Shown: positions 8,763 through 18,031 of the stretch, piece by piece | Numbering within the stretch: position 1 is the first letter of the stretch | Layout: the number at the start of each line of letters is the position of its first letter | Source: Endozoicomonas sp965196975 | GTDB lineage: Bacteria > Pseudomonadota > Gammaproteobacteria > Pseudomonadales > Endozoicomonadaceae | Assembly: GCF_965196975.1 (NCBI RefSeq) | Contig: NZ_OZ239981.1 | Location: 4,278,001-4,342,000, forward strand | Direction: 5' to 3' | DNA: 64,000 nucleotides | Made by a program: the position numbers and the translations under genes | Notes under the pieces: model-generated | Told to the model about the DNA's origin: nothing | Databases searched by the model: none | The model's input: the letters and a program-made list of their open reading frames with translations, nothing else

Positions 8763-11168
8763 ATGCCAACACCACAAGACCGCATCTCATTAAATCATAT
8801 TGTTAAACCACCTTCTTTTGAGAAGCCAACCAAAGAGTTAGAAACGCCCTTGCCTGCAAGCAGCCAAACAGGTATTGGGGACGACACTCAAAGTGATTCC
8901 CTACCAATAGGAAAAAGGAACATTGAGCAAACCTCAGCAGTTCCAAATGTTAATCCCGAACCTACACAAATTGACCGTCTAAAGAAAGACTACGAAGGCC
9001 AGTTAAACCAAAAAGCCAAATTAGAACAAAAACAAAAGCTAGCCGAGTCTGTCGACCCCATTCGCCGAGCTATAAAAGAGCCAGAAAGCAGTTGTGACTG
9101 CGGATATAAGGTATTCTTTACACCCAGAGATGGCGGAAAGACCATTTGTGTCATCCCTCCTGAGGAAGGAATTGATGAGGGCTATTTACAGGAACTTCAC
9201 TCAAAACTGGGAATTCATCTAAATAACGTCGAAGAAAAGTTTGGTGTTGATGGTAAAAAGCTGGCAGAGCCTCTGAAAAAGTTAGAAGCGGAGATAGCGA
9301 CAACGCATCAAAGACTGCTTTCGCTAGGGGTCAGTCCAGAAGAACTTAGCTCTTACGCACCTGAAAGTGCTCTCAGATATGAAGTGACCGATGGGGATCT
9401 TTCTTCAGAAGAGTGGGCACTTATTGATAACTCAGGCACTTTTGAAGTGGTGGAGAAGCCGCATGTACCCGAACTTGAAGAAACTGAGATACCTGAACCA
9501 CCAAGATCTACAGTATCAACAATACCTGTAACTCAAGATAACCCACCAGTGTTACAGCAAGCAGCCTTTAATCTTCAATTTCCGGTTGATAATGTAATTC
9601 CCTTGAGGTCAGCTGCTGATGGCAAGCCACCAGAGGCATTCCCTACTAAATTTGATGACAACAGAGTCGAGAAGGGGGAAGAGGGAGAAGATGTCTCAAA
9701 ACCTGTCAAAACCATAAGAGTTTCGGTTATTGTTTCCGAGAGTTCTGAATTAGCATTACCGGCTGAACAAAGATTAGATATCTTTAAAAACCCGGAAGCG
9801 TTCGAAACTCTGCACTCAGAGCTTCGAGACTCACTGAACAAGCCAGGCAGCAGTAGGTTCGCTCTCAGCTCCCAAATTAAAGATAGGGGTCTAGCCACCC
9901 GGCAATGCTTTTGTTATCGAGGATCCACAGGTACTGCATTTGTACATACCTTTCCAGACAGTTTTCGCTTCAAACCTGGTAATAACAATAACAACCAATT
10001 TATGATCCTCTGGTATCCAGACACTACGGAGCCAGATGATCCTGAAGAGGCTGCAAAGAAGGCGGGTCATGATATTGTCACAGCTATCCATAAATACAAT
10101 AACCAAGCATTTGCTTATAATATAGGATTATTGGAAAACGACATTAGTCACTGGGAGGCTTCTGGCAGATCCGGCCCTAAACCTAGAAAGTTACCCGAAG
10201 TGGAAACCATCAGATTTGGTTCTTTTCCACATGGGCCAAAAGCACTCGATAACCAGATGATGTCTGGAATGAGTGAAGGCTTACATGAAGCCCAAGGCAC
10301 TGGCACTCGTTTTGAATCAATAAGGCCGATAAAAAATCTGGAACTGCCTGAGCACTTATGTAGAGCACAGGAAGCCCCGCCGCCGCCTAGCCAACCAGAA
10401 CTCTCTTTTACCTTCACAGAGGATTCCGCCAGGGACGTTCTTGAAGCTAATTTAAAAAGTGCTCAATTGAAACCGATGATTTCCACTGTTTCAAGAGCAG
10501 AGAGGCCTGAACCATCAACTGGGAATACTTATAACCCGGAAGATGATCTGGACTTTAACAGCATAACTGATATTCAATTCCATTTTGCAGGATCAGAAAT
10601 ATCAGAAGAGCAACAAAACGCATTGAAAAAGAGAGCACAATTGCTCGATGAATCATTAGAGGGCGAGGCTGAGCCCGTCACAGATAGTAAGGTGATGAAT
10701 ATCATTTACGAGGTATTCAACCCGTATTTTGCCGATACTCAAGCAGAACGTGATGTTACTATACACTTCGTTCACAAAGAAAATATTTGGGTCATAAATC
10801 GTGGAAAAACCCGCTTACCTTACTGCTCACGAGATGATAGTGGTACCGGTAATCTCGCTGCTGATAATACGGCCAAAACAGTGACGAGTGCTCTTCGAAC
10901 GGCAATTTCTGCACCAGCAAGCACAAGCCTTGAGAGTTTCCCTGCCGTCACAAAGCTCCCGGCAGAAAAAACAAATGGTATTTATATGGCTTACATACCA
11001 GAAGGCTCACAACCAAAAATGTCGGATGATGATTTTTTTGCCATCGTAAATGCAAACAAAACACATGAAAATCAGATGACATTTGATGAACAAGAAACAA
11101 TTCAGAGCGCAGTCACAGAGCGCCTTAAGGATAATGGAGCTATTAAAGTTTTCGCAAATCTACATTAA
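8763..11168 (+). CDS. Large protein of unknown function (801 residues)
   Basis: I do not recognise this protein. It starts with ATG behind a CCAGGGAAAGGG ribosome site. The first 100 residues are polar and Pro/Ser/Lys-rich, with a predicted coiled coil (about residues 73-100, Lys/Gln/Glu-rich). A short CDCGYKVFFTPRDGG segment follows near residue 115. The middle is rich in Glu and Pro (about 230-330). Near residue 540 there is a PPPPSQPE stretch. No signal peptide or membrane helix is evident. The low-complexity, multi-domain, soluble build and the place beside an IS element are those of lineage-specific accessory proteins, possibly secreted effectors, but nothing in the sequence proves that. 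Confidence 0.7.
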   Translation: MPTPQDRISLNHIVKPPSFEKPTKELETPLPASSQTGIGDDTQSDSLPIGKRNIEQTSAVPNVNPEPTQIDRLKKDYEGQLNQKAKLEQKQKLAESVDPIRRAIKEPESSCDCGYKVFFTPRDGGKTICVIPPEEGIDEGYLQELHSKLGIHLNNVEEKFGVDGKKLAEPLKKLEAEIATTHQRLLSLGVSPEELSSYAPESALRYEVTDGDLSSEEWALIDNSGTFEVVEKPHVPELEETEIPEPPRSTVSTIPVTQDNPPVLQQAAFNLQFPVDNVIPLRSAADGKPPEAFPTKFDDNRVEKGEEGEDVSKPVKTIRVSVIVSESSELALPAEQRLDIFKNPEAFETLHSELRDSLNKPGSSRFALSSQIKDRGLATRQCFCYRGSTGTAFVHTFPDSFRFKPGNNNNNQFMILWYPDTTEPDDPEEAAKKAGHDIVTAIHKYNNQAFAYNIGLLENDISHWEASGRSGPKPRKLPEVETIRFGSFPHGPKALDNQMMSGMSEGLHEAQGTGTRFESIRPIKNLELPEHLCRAQEAPPPPSQPELSFTFTEDSARDVLEANLKSAQLKPMISTVSRAERPEPSTGNTYNPEDDLDFNSITDIQFHFAGSEISEEQQNALKKRAQLLDESLEGEAEPVTDSKVMNIIYEVFNPYFADTQAERDVTIHFVHKENIWVINRGKTRLPYCSRDDSGTGNLAADNTAKTVTSALRTAISAPASTSLESFPAVTKLPAEKTNGIYMAYIPEGSQPKMSDDDFFAIVNANKTHENQMTFDEQETIQSAVTERLKDNGAIKVFANLH

Positions 11169-11395
11169 ACCACAGTAGAGAAAACATTATGCACCTAATA
11201 TTATTAAATGAATCCCTCAGGTATCAGCTCATTTTATTCTGAGTTTAGATCTATAGTGCCTACCTACCAGATGCTAATATAATCTCTAACCGCGTATCCT
11301 TAAAAAAGACAAAGCATTCAGAAAATAGCCAGACATTAATAAAACAAAAGAGTCAGGGAAGCCCTCAACGGGCAGCTGAAATTGATGGCATTATG

Positions 11396-12602
11396 TGTAG
11401 AAGTTCAGACCTGACCTGACAGTTACCGATTTTCAAGAAGGTGTCTGTCAGGTTAAATTCAGGCTATGAACTTTTCCTTCCAGATCTCTTTCCCATCAAT
11501 CAGTGTTTCTATCGGCGTTCTCCCGTTGCACTGCTTACCTTGATGGGTACGCTCAGTATTGTAGTGAATTAACCATTCGTCCAGATCTGACTGAATCATC
11601 TCAATACTCGTATACAGCGTCTTTCTCAATGCAGGTTGATAAAACTCCTGCAGAATCGTTTTATGGAAGCGTTCACAGATTCCATTCGTTTGTGGATGCC
11701 GGGTTTTCGTCTTCGTATGTTCAATGTCGTTCACCGCCAGGTAAAGTTGATAATCGTGTTGATCAGCACGACCACAATACTCTGTACCTCTGTCTGTCAG
11801 TATTCTGAGCACAGGTAGCTCTTGAGCTTCATAGAATGGCAACACGCGGTCATTGAGCAGGTCTGCAGCCGTAATTGGGGTCTTTGTCTTATAGAGTTTG
11901 GCCTGCGCTACCTTGGAGTAAGTATCAACATAAGTCTGCTGATAAACGCGGCCAACACCTTTAAAGGTTCCAACATAGAAAGTGTCCTGTGAACCAAGGT
12001 AGCCAGGGTGCGCTGTGTCAATCTCACCACTGGCCTCATCATCCAGCTTCTTGCGCTCAAGTGCCCTGACCTGGGACTCGGTGAGAATGATTCCTTCTCG
12101 AGCCACTTTCTCTTCAAGGGCTTTGAGGCGCAGTTTGAAGCTTCCCAGATCATTTCTTAGCCAGATGCTTCTCACACCGCTGGGAGAGACGAAGATACCT
12201 TGCTTGCGAAGTTCATTGGAAACACGGGCCTGCCCATGGGCAGGATCTTCTACCGCATACTCAAGAACCGCTTTTTCAACAGCGGGGTCTACTCGGTTTT
12301 TGAGGTTTGGAACTCTTCGGCTTTGATCAAGAAGTGCTTCGACCCCACCTTCATCAACAGCATCCCGGTAACGATAAAATGTATCTCTGGAGACACCCAT
12401 GGTTTTACAGGCTTTAGAGATGTTTCCGAGCTCATCTGCAAGGTTCAGTAGCCCGACCTTGTGCTTGATGATTTTCTGGTTGGTGTGAATCATAAGGGTC
12501 ACCTTTAATGATTTAGATTTCAGTGAACTCACCTTCTTTCTAAATCGGTAACCCTTTTCTTTTGATGAGAAGAAAATGTCAGATTAAGTCTGAACTACTC
12601 CA
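11396..12602 (-). mobile_element. IS481-family insertion sequence, copy 1 (1207 bp)
   Basis: Ends TGTAGAAGTTCAGACC... and, inverted, TGGAGTAGTTCAGACT... form about 26-bp imperfect terminal repeats. A 7-bp duplication CATTATG lies at 11389-11395 and 12603-12609. It sits between the 801-residue gene and the TolC-family gene, about 70 bases after the latter's stop, and appears to break no gene. Confidence 0.92.
11459..12532 (-). CDS. IS481-family transposase (copy 1)
   Basis: 357 residues from the first ATG; a second ATG 13 codons in (MIHTNQKIIKH) is an equally likely start. N-terminal helix-turn-helix (ISKACKTMGVSRDTFYRYRDA), then an rve-type integrase core with YVDTYSK (Asp), LTDRGTEYCG (Asp) and HPQTNGICERFHKTI (Glu), and the C-terminal YNTERTHQGKQCNGRTP motif. 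These are the hallmarks of IS481 transposases. The protein is identical to that of copy 2. Confidence 0.94.
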   Translation of the reverse strand: MSSLKSKSLKVTLMIHTNQKIIKHKVGLLNLADELGNISKACKTMGVSRDTFYRYRDAVDEGGVEALLDQSRRVPNLKNRVDPAVEKAVLEYAVEDPAHGQARVSNELRKQGIFVSPSGVRSIWLRNDLGSFKLRLKALEEKVAREGIILTESQVRALERKKLDDEASGEIDTAHPGYLGSQDTFYVGTFKGVGRVYQQTYVDTYSKVAQAKLYKTKTPITAADLLNDRVLPFYEAQELPVLRILTDRGTEYCGRADQHDYQLYLAVNDIEHTKTKTRHPQTNGICERFHKTILQEFYQPALRKTLYTSIEMIQSDLDEWLIHYNTERTHQGKQCNGRTPIETLIDGKEIWKEKFIA

Positions 12603-12671
12603 CATTATGATTCTTATGAAGGCAGCACTTTTAGGATAAATATTTAAACAAACCAAGGGCACACGTTACAA

Positions 12672-13994
12672 CTAATCATCACGCTGCCAGTTATCAGGAA
12701 GGGTGAACTCCATATTCTCAAGCAACTTACCAACCGCCGCCAGTACACGGTAGCGTGCGTACGTTTCCTGATACACGGCCGAGGTCAAGCTGTTACTGGA
12801 CTGGAACAGCTCATTCTCACTATCCAACAAGTCCAACAGGGTTCGCTTACCAATATTAAACTGCTCTCCGTAAGCTGCTACGGTATCGCGGCTGGCATCC
12901 TCATGAAGCAATAGGTACTCACGCTGCTCGCCGGTAAACTGAAGCGCTGCCCAGGCGATGCGCATTCTTTCTTCAATATCTCTCATGACTCTGGCTTTCT
13001 GAGAGCGGCTCTCCTCTGCCTGATAAGCGCTCTCCATCAACCGGGCCTTGTCACCACCACCTCGAAACAAGTTGTAACGAAGCCGCACCATCGCAACGGT
13101 ATCCCGGTAATCACCAAGCTGGCCATCAGCATTACGTTTCCAACTCTGATCAAGCTCAGCATCCAGAGAAGGGAGATAACTGCTTTTTCGTGATGAATAA
13201 GCGTATTCTGATGACTCAACATCCAGTTCAGCGGCTTTGATGTTAGGGTGATCCTGCCATCCCTTTTTAATGGCGTTATTCAAATCTTCAGGCAATGCCA
13301 GATGCTCAAAACCAGGAAACTCTAAATCATCAGGGCTATGACCAACCAGCGCCCGGTATTCACTCTCGGCATCCATCAGGTTATTTCTGGCATTGATCAG
13401 GTTCGCATTAGCCCTTGCACGCCGTCCTTCTACCTGAATCAAGTCAGAGCTTCGCGCTACACCTTGTCTGGCACGACGTTCAATCTGGTCATAAATTTCA
13501 TCATGGATTTCCAGATTCTCTTCCGCCAGCTCAACAAGGTCCCGCCTCTCAAGCACCTTGAGATAGACATTAATAACCTGCAAAGCCAGGTCTTCCAGTG
13601 TTGAATAAAGCCGCCACTGCTCTGCTTCAGTACCTTTTTCAGCACCTTTAACGCTATTCCACGTATTAAAACCAGCAAAAAGGTTCTGCTTTATCGAAAA
13701 AGAGGCTTCCTGTCGGGTAAAACTCTTCTCATCAATCTGGTCATTTGATCCATCTGGAACATCTTTGTTCTGACCACCAATACCCGCTGCTATATCGAGG
13801 GTTGGCCAGAAATCAGCTGCTGCTGCACCAATGGTTTCCTGCTCTGCTTTCAGCCGATTAAGAGCAACTTTTGCCTGAGGATGTGAAAGCAAAGCACTAC
13901 TAAGTGCTTCTTCCAAAGCTTCAGCAGTTGCTTCTGAGTTCCATGCCAGTAGTCCTGTGAACATACTGGTTAACAGAAGTGGAAAACGATTCAT
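12672..13994 (-). CDS. TolC-family outer-membrane channel protein
   Basis: 440 residues with an N-terminal signal peptide (cleavage likely after SEATA near residue 24) and the two-fold repeated helical architecture of the outer-membrane efflux family. Motifs such as FSIKQNLFAGF near residue 100 and VRLRYNLFRGGG near 305 mark the two beta-strand entries to the barrel. Such proteins form trimeric channels that serve type I secretion or RND efflux. It resembles the AggA/LapE branch used for adhesin secretion, but no membrane-fusion or ABC partner is next to it, so the substrate is open. The gene is divergent from the pil-chp cluster. Confidence 0.88.
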   Translation of the reverse strand: MNRFPLLLTSMFTGLLAWNSEATAEALEEALSSALLSHPQAKVALNRLKAEQETIGAAAADFWPTLDIAAGIGGQNKDVPDGSNDQIDEKSFTRQEASFSIKQNLFAGFNTWNSVKGAEKGTEAEQWRLYSTLEDLALQVINVYLKVLERRDLVELAEENLEIHDEIYDQIERRARQGVARSSDLIQVEGRRARANANLINARNNLMDAESEYRALVGHSPDDLEFPGFEHLALPEDLNNAIKKGWQDHPNIKAAELDVESSEYAYSSRKSSYLPSLDAELDQSWKRNADGQLGDYRDTVAMVRLRYNLFRGGGDKARLMESAYQAEESRSQKARVMRDIEERMRIAWAALQFTGEQREYLLLHEDASRDTVAAYGEQFNIGKRTLLDLLDSENELFQSSNSLTSAVYQETYARYRVLAAVGKLLENMEFTLPDNWQRDD

Positions 13995-14253
13995 GGGTGT
14001 CCCTGTATCTTTCGTACTGAGATTTATTATGAAAATACATCGCCATTCTTGGCTGGGACTTTATAGCTGGTTGGCAAAATCGTGATCTGCAACACTCACG
14101 CTTCTGGTCAGCAACGACCAACTTATGATAAAAAAGCATAATAAGCGATCCAGATATCCGGTTGAAACAGAATTAAGCCATTGAGAACGGATCGACAAGA
14201 AAGAATGGCAGCGAACCATTTTCGCTTCTTCTGTGGATTGCCAGGGGAAAAAC

Positions 14254-14652
14254 ATGCAAGGTGGCGAAAAAGACCTCAAGGTCATGATCATTGATGACAG
14301 CAAGACGATTCGTCGAACTGCTGAAACTCTTTTGAAAAAAGCGGGCTGTCTGGTGGTTACGGCCACTGATGGCTTTGATGCATTGGCAAAAATTGCTGAA
14401 TCCGAACCAGACATCATCTTTGTTGATATCATGATGCCCCGCCTGGATGGCTACCAGACCTGCGCGCTCATCAAAAACAATAGTGCATTTAAAAAGATTC
14501 CTGTCATCATGCTGTCAAGCAAAGATGGACTCTTTGACCGTGCCAGAGGGCGTATTGCCGGTTCAGACTACTATCTGACCAAACCATTCAGCCGTGATGA
14601 GCTGTTTGGAGCTATTCGAGATCACTGCCCTGACTACGCTCTGGCGGTTTAA
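14254..14652 (+). CDS. pilG: PilG-like CheY response regulator
   Basis: A single receiver domain of about 132 residues: acidic pair in VMIIDDSKT, phospho-acceptor Asp in FVDIMMPRLDG, and the KPFS lysine near the end. In Pseudomonas PilG is phosphorylated by ChpA and promotes type IV pilus extension. I chose ATG 14254, preceded by AGGGG; a GTG seven codons upstream would add a poorly matching leader. It is the first gene of pilGHIJ-chpA-chpC. Confidence 0.9.
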   Translation: MQGGEKDLKVMIIDDSKTIRRTAETLLKKAGCLVVTATDGFDALAKIAESEPDIIFVDIMMPRLDGYQTCALIKNNSAFKKIPVIMLSSKDGLFDRARGRIAGSDYYLTKPFSRDELFGAIRDHCPDYALAV

Positions 14653-14784
14653 GTAAAATTAAGAGCTCCCTGCCTGCATTCATTTGAATTGTTCCGGGGA
14701 GTATCAAGAAATAATGTGAAGCAAGTAACCAAGTTAGGTGCCGGCCTGAATAACTATACAAAGGCCGACAACACCGGGGGATTT

Positions 14785-15159
14785 ATGGCTAAGGTATTGA
14801 TTGTTGACGACTCACCAACCGAACTCTACCAACTGAGCGCAATGCTTGAAAAGCATGGTCATACAGTACTGACTGCCGACAATGGTGCCGATGGTGTTGC
14901 CCTTTGCAGGGAAGAACAACCGGATGCGGTGTTAATGGATATCGTCATGCCCGGTTTGAATGGTTTTCAAGCTACCCGCCAACTCTCTAAAGACGGTAGC
15001 ACTGGCCATATTCCAGTCATTATTGTAACCACCAAGGATCAGGAAACCGACCGCGTCTGGGGTATGCGCCAGGGAGCCAAGAACTATTTGACCAAACCCA
15101 TCAAGGAAAACCTCCTTCTGGAAACCCTTAACGAAGTGTTAAGCGATGTTGCTGCCTGA
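14785..15159 (+). CDS. pilH: PilH-like CheY response regulator
   Basis: 124-residue receiver domain (VLIVDDSPTE, phospho-acceptor Asp in VLMDIVMPGLNG, Lys in LTKPIKE). In Pseudomonas PilH opposes PilG and favours pilus retraction. The start at ATG 14785 follows CACCGGGGGATTT and gives the normal PilH length; the open frame upstream does not resemble the family. Confidence 0.9.
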   Translation: MAKVLIVDDSPTELYQLSAMLEKHGHTVLTADNGADGVALCREEQPDAVLMDIVMPGLNGFQATRQLSKDGSTGHIPVIIVTTKDQETDRVWGMRQGAKNYLTKPIKENLLLETLNEVLSDVAA

Positions 15160-15239
15160 ATAAAGTCTACGTCTAATAACCATGCTATTCACATTCACGA
15201 CTTTGACCAGTAAAGGGATCCTCTAAGGAAAGGAGTACA

Positions 15240-15797
15240 ATGACCAACTCCACTCACCCATTCGACTACTTGGAAGCACTTGAGCAAAGTGCCTCCCTGT
15301 ACAGCGCCCCAATACCTGACGATCAAGATGATATGAGCTATTGGCAGGGCGTCAGTTTTCTATTGAATGGTCAGCACTATATGGTTCAGGTTGGCTCAGT
15401 CTCTGAAATTCTTCCTGTTCCTCAAACAACACCATTACCTGGTGTTCAGCGCTGGGTCAAAGGAATAGCGAATGTCCGGGGACGCCTGATCCCTATTGTC
15501 AGCCTGGGAGAGTTCCTGAGTTACGGATTGAACAGTCAATTGTCCGCAAAACCTAACCAAAACAATCGGATTCTTGTCATTGAGAAGAAAGATCTATCTG
15601 TCGGTCTGATTGTTGATGAAGTTAAGGGAATGCAGCAATTTACAACCAGTAGCTACTCGGACGAGATACCGGCATCACTCCCGGAAAGTGTCCACCCATT
15701 TACCCGGGGCTCATATTCCAAAGATCAACACTATGTCGTCTTCAGTGTTGAGGGACTCGTTACTAACGAGCGTTTTCTAAAAGCCGCCAGCGAATAA
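15240..15797 (+). CDS. pilI: PilI, CheW-like adaptor
   Basis: 185 residues with one CheW domain (about 35-170), including FLLNGQHYMVQVGSVSEILP and VKGIANVRGRLIPIVSL, the surface that couples the receptor to the kinase. AAAGGAG lies 5 bases before the ATG. It is expected to link PilJ to ChpA. Confidence 0.92.
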   Translation: MTNSTHPFDYLEALEQSASLYSAPIPDDQDDMSYWQGVSFLLNGQHYMVQVGSVSEILPVPQTTPLPGVQRWVKGIANVRGRLIPIVSLGEFLSYGLNSQLSAKPNQNNRILVIEKKDLSVGLIVDEVKGMQQFTTSSYSDEIPASLPESVHPFTRGSYSKDQHYVVFSVEGLVTNERFLKAASE

Positions 15798-15837
15798 ACA
15801 GGATTTTGATTTCATATTAGAAATCGGGGAATAAACC

Positions 15838-17907
15838 ATGAAAGGCAATCAAGCGAAAAGGGGACAGGGAAGCAAGGCTAACAGGGCCACGATCGCTTCG
15901 ATCACAATGCTGGTGCTGTCTCTGTCTGTGATGACCGGTGCATTTATCTATAACGACCAGCAATCACAGCTTCTGCATACCCATGCAACCAACGCGGGTG
16001 AACTCCGGGTTCTTTCCCAGCAGATTGCCAAAAACGCTTCAGAAGCGGCCGCCGGTAAAGAAGAAGCCTTTCCTCTGTTGAAAGATGCTACCTCAATGTT
16101 TGGCCAATATATTGGCGAACTGAATAGTGCCAAACTCTCGGTACTCCCTTTTGTTGATACCTCCAATAGTGCTGCAGCCCAGCAGATCGAAGCCCTTGGT
16201 TCTGCCTGGTCTGAAATGAAAGTTGAAGCAGATAGTATCCTCTCTGCCCAGGATACCGTACTGTCACTGCACGACGTTGCTACCACATTGAGCGAAACCA
16301 TTCCCCAGCTGCAAATTGAATACGATGAAGTTGTAGAAATCCTGCTGGAAAATAATGCACCTTCTGATCAGATTGCTATGGCACAGCGCCAGCCCTGGTT
16401 GGCAGAACGTATTATCCGAAGCGTAGCCAAGGTTCTTGAAGGTGGTGAAGACTCCATTATGGCCGCTGATAGTTTTGGCCGAGACGCTAAACTCTTTGGT
16501 CGCGTACTTGATGGGATGTTGGAAGGCAACATTGCCATGCGAATTAGTCAGGTAACTGACGATGAAGCCATTGACCGTCTCATGGAGATTTCTGACCTGT
16601 TTGAATTCGTGGACGGCAGTGTTGATGAGATTCTGGAAACCTCTCCGGAACTGTTTCAGGTACGTGCCGCATCAGACATCATCTTCACCGACTCTCAGCA
16701 ACTGCTGCAGCAGACATCTGTACTGGCAGATACATTGTCTGCTTCCACTATAGAACAGAAGACACTTGAGCTGGCCATTATGGTCTCTGGTGGACTTTCC
16801 TTACTGTTTGTCCTGCTGACCGCAATGTCCATCATCATGGATACCCACCGTCGTCTGGAAGAGACTAAGACCCAAAGTGAAGCTACGGAAGCTCAGAGTG
16901 CCGCTAATCAGAAAGCGATTCTGCGACTGCTTGATGAGATGGCGGATCTGGCAGACGGTGACTTGACCGTTAAAGCCAGTGTAACCGAGGACTTTACCGG
17001 AGCCATTGCGGACTCCATTAACTTTTCTATTGAGCAGCTGCGAGCCCTGGTTAATACCATCAACCAGACCGCAGTAAAAGTAGATGCTGCAGCTCAGGAA
17101 ACCCAGTCAACCGCACGTCTGCTTGCTGAAGCGTCCGACCATCAGGCTCAGGAAATCGGCGCAACAACGCAGTCTGTTAACCAGATGGCAGAGTCCATTG
17201 ATAAGGTTTCCAGTGAAGCATCAGACTCTGCTGATGTTGCCGAACGCTCTGTACAAATTGCGGCTAACGGTGGACTGGTTGTACGAAATACGATTGATGG
17301 CATGACCACCATTCGTGAACAGATTCAGGATACCTCCAAACGTCTTAAGCGACTGGGTGAGTCTTCTCAGGAGATCGGTGACATCATCTCCCTGATCAAT
17401 GAGATCGCCGACCAGACCAACATTCTATCTCTGAACGCTGCCATCCAGGCCTCCATGGCCGGTGAGGCAGGTCGGGGCTTTGCTGTAGTCGCAGATGAGG
17501 TACAACGTCTGGCAGAGCGTGTATCGGCGGCAACCAAGCAGGTAGAAGCTCTCGTTTCAACCATCCAGACTGATACAAATGAAGCAGTAATTTCCATGGA
17601 GCAAACCACTTCTGAAGTGGTACACGGGGCTCGCCTGGCACAGGATGCGGGTGTTGCTCTGGAAGAGATCGAGCAGGTCTCTAATAGCCTGTCAGGTCTT
17701 ATCCGGAACATTTCTGAAACCGCAAAAATTCAGGCACAGTCAGCATCTCAAATCTCCAACCGCATGGTGGCCATTCGGGATATTTCGATTCAAACCTCTT
17801 CAGGTACCAAGGCAACCGCTCAGTCTATCGGTGACCTGGCCGGCATGGCAATGGAGATGCGTCAGTCGGTTACTGGTTTCAAACTGCCTGAGACGACAGA
17901 GTCCTGA
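15838..17907 (+). CDS. pilJ: PilJ, methyl-accepting chemotaxis protein for type IV pili
   Basis: 689 residues. Membrane helix 1 near residues 20-40, a periplasmic region of about 270 residues with PilJ-type helical repeats, membrane helix 2 near 310-332, a HAMP-like region and a long cytoplasmic signalling domain whose tip reads DQTNILSLNAAIQASMAGEA followed by GRGFAVVADEVQRLAERV. In Pseudomonas PilJ senses surface contact through PilA. The gene lies 40 bases after pilI. No methyltransferase gene follows, unlike Pseudomonas, where pilK comes next. Confidence 0.95.
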   Translation: MKGNQAKRGQGSKANRATIASITMLVLSLSVMTGAFIYNDQQSQLLHTHATNAGELRVLSQQIAKNASEAAAGKEEAFPLLKDATSMFGQYIGELNSAKLSVLPFVDTSNSAAAQQIEALGSAWSEMKVEADSILSAQDTVLSLHDVATTLSETIPQLQIEYDEVVEILLENNAPSDQIAMAQRQPWLAERIIRSVAKVLEGGEDSIMAADSFGRDAKLFGRVLDGMLEGNIAMRISQVTDDEAIDRLMEISDLFEFVDGSVDEILETSPELFQVRAASDIIFTDSQQLLQQTSVLADTLSASTIEQKTLELAIMVSGGLSLLFVLLTAMSIIMDTHRRLEETKTQSEATEAQSAANQKAILRLLDEMADLADGDLTVKASVTEDFTGAIADSINFSIEQLRALVNTINQTAVKVDAAAQETQSTARLLAEASDHQAQEIGATTQSVNQMAESIDKVSSEASDSADVAERSVQIAANGGLVVRNTIDGMTTIREQIQDTSKRLKRLGESSQEIGDIISLINEIADQTNILSLNAAIQASMAGEAGRGFAVVADEVQRLAERVSAATKQVEALVSTIQTDTNEAVISMEQTTSEVVHGARLAQDAGVALEEIEQVSNSLSGLIRNISETAKIQAQSASQISNRMVAIRDISIQTSSGTKATAQSIGDLAGMAMEMRQSVTGFKLPETTES

Positions 17908-18031
17908 GACAGGAAGACTGACTCTGCAAGAGACAAGAGTATGAGAACAAGCATGATGCCCACCGCTCAGGCCCTCTTGTTAAGAAGAGCGCTTACGAAA
18001 GCGGGAATGGTAGCTGGAACGGGAGCCCGGC

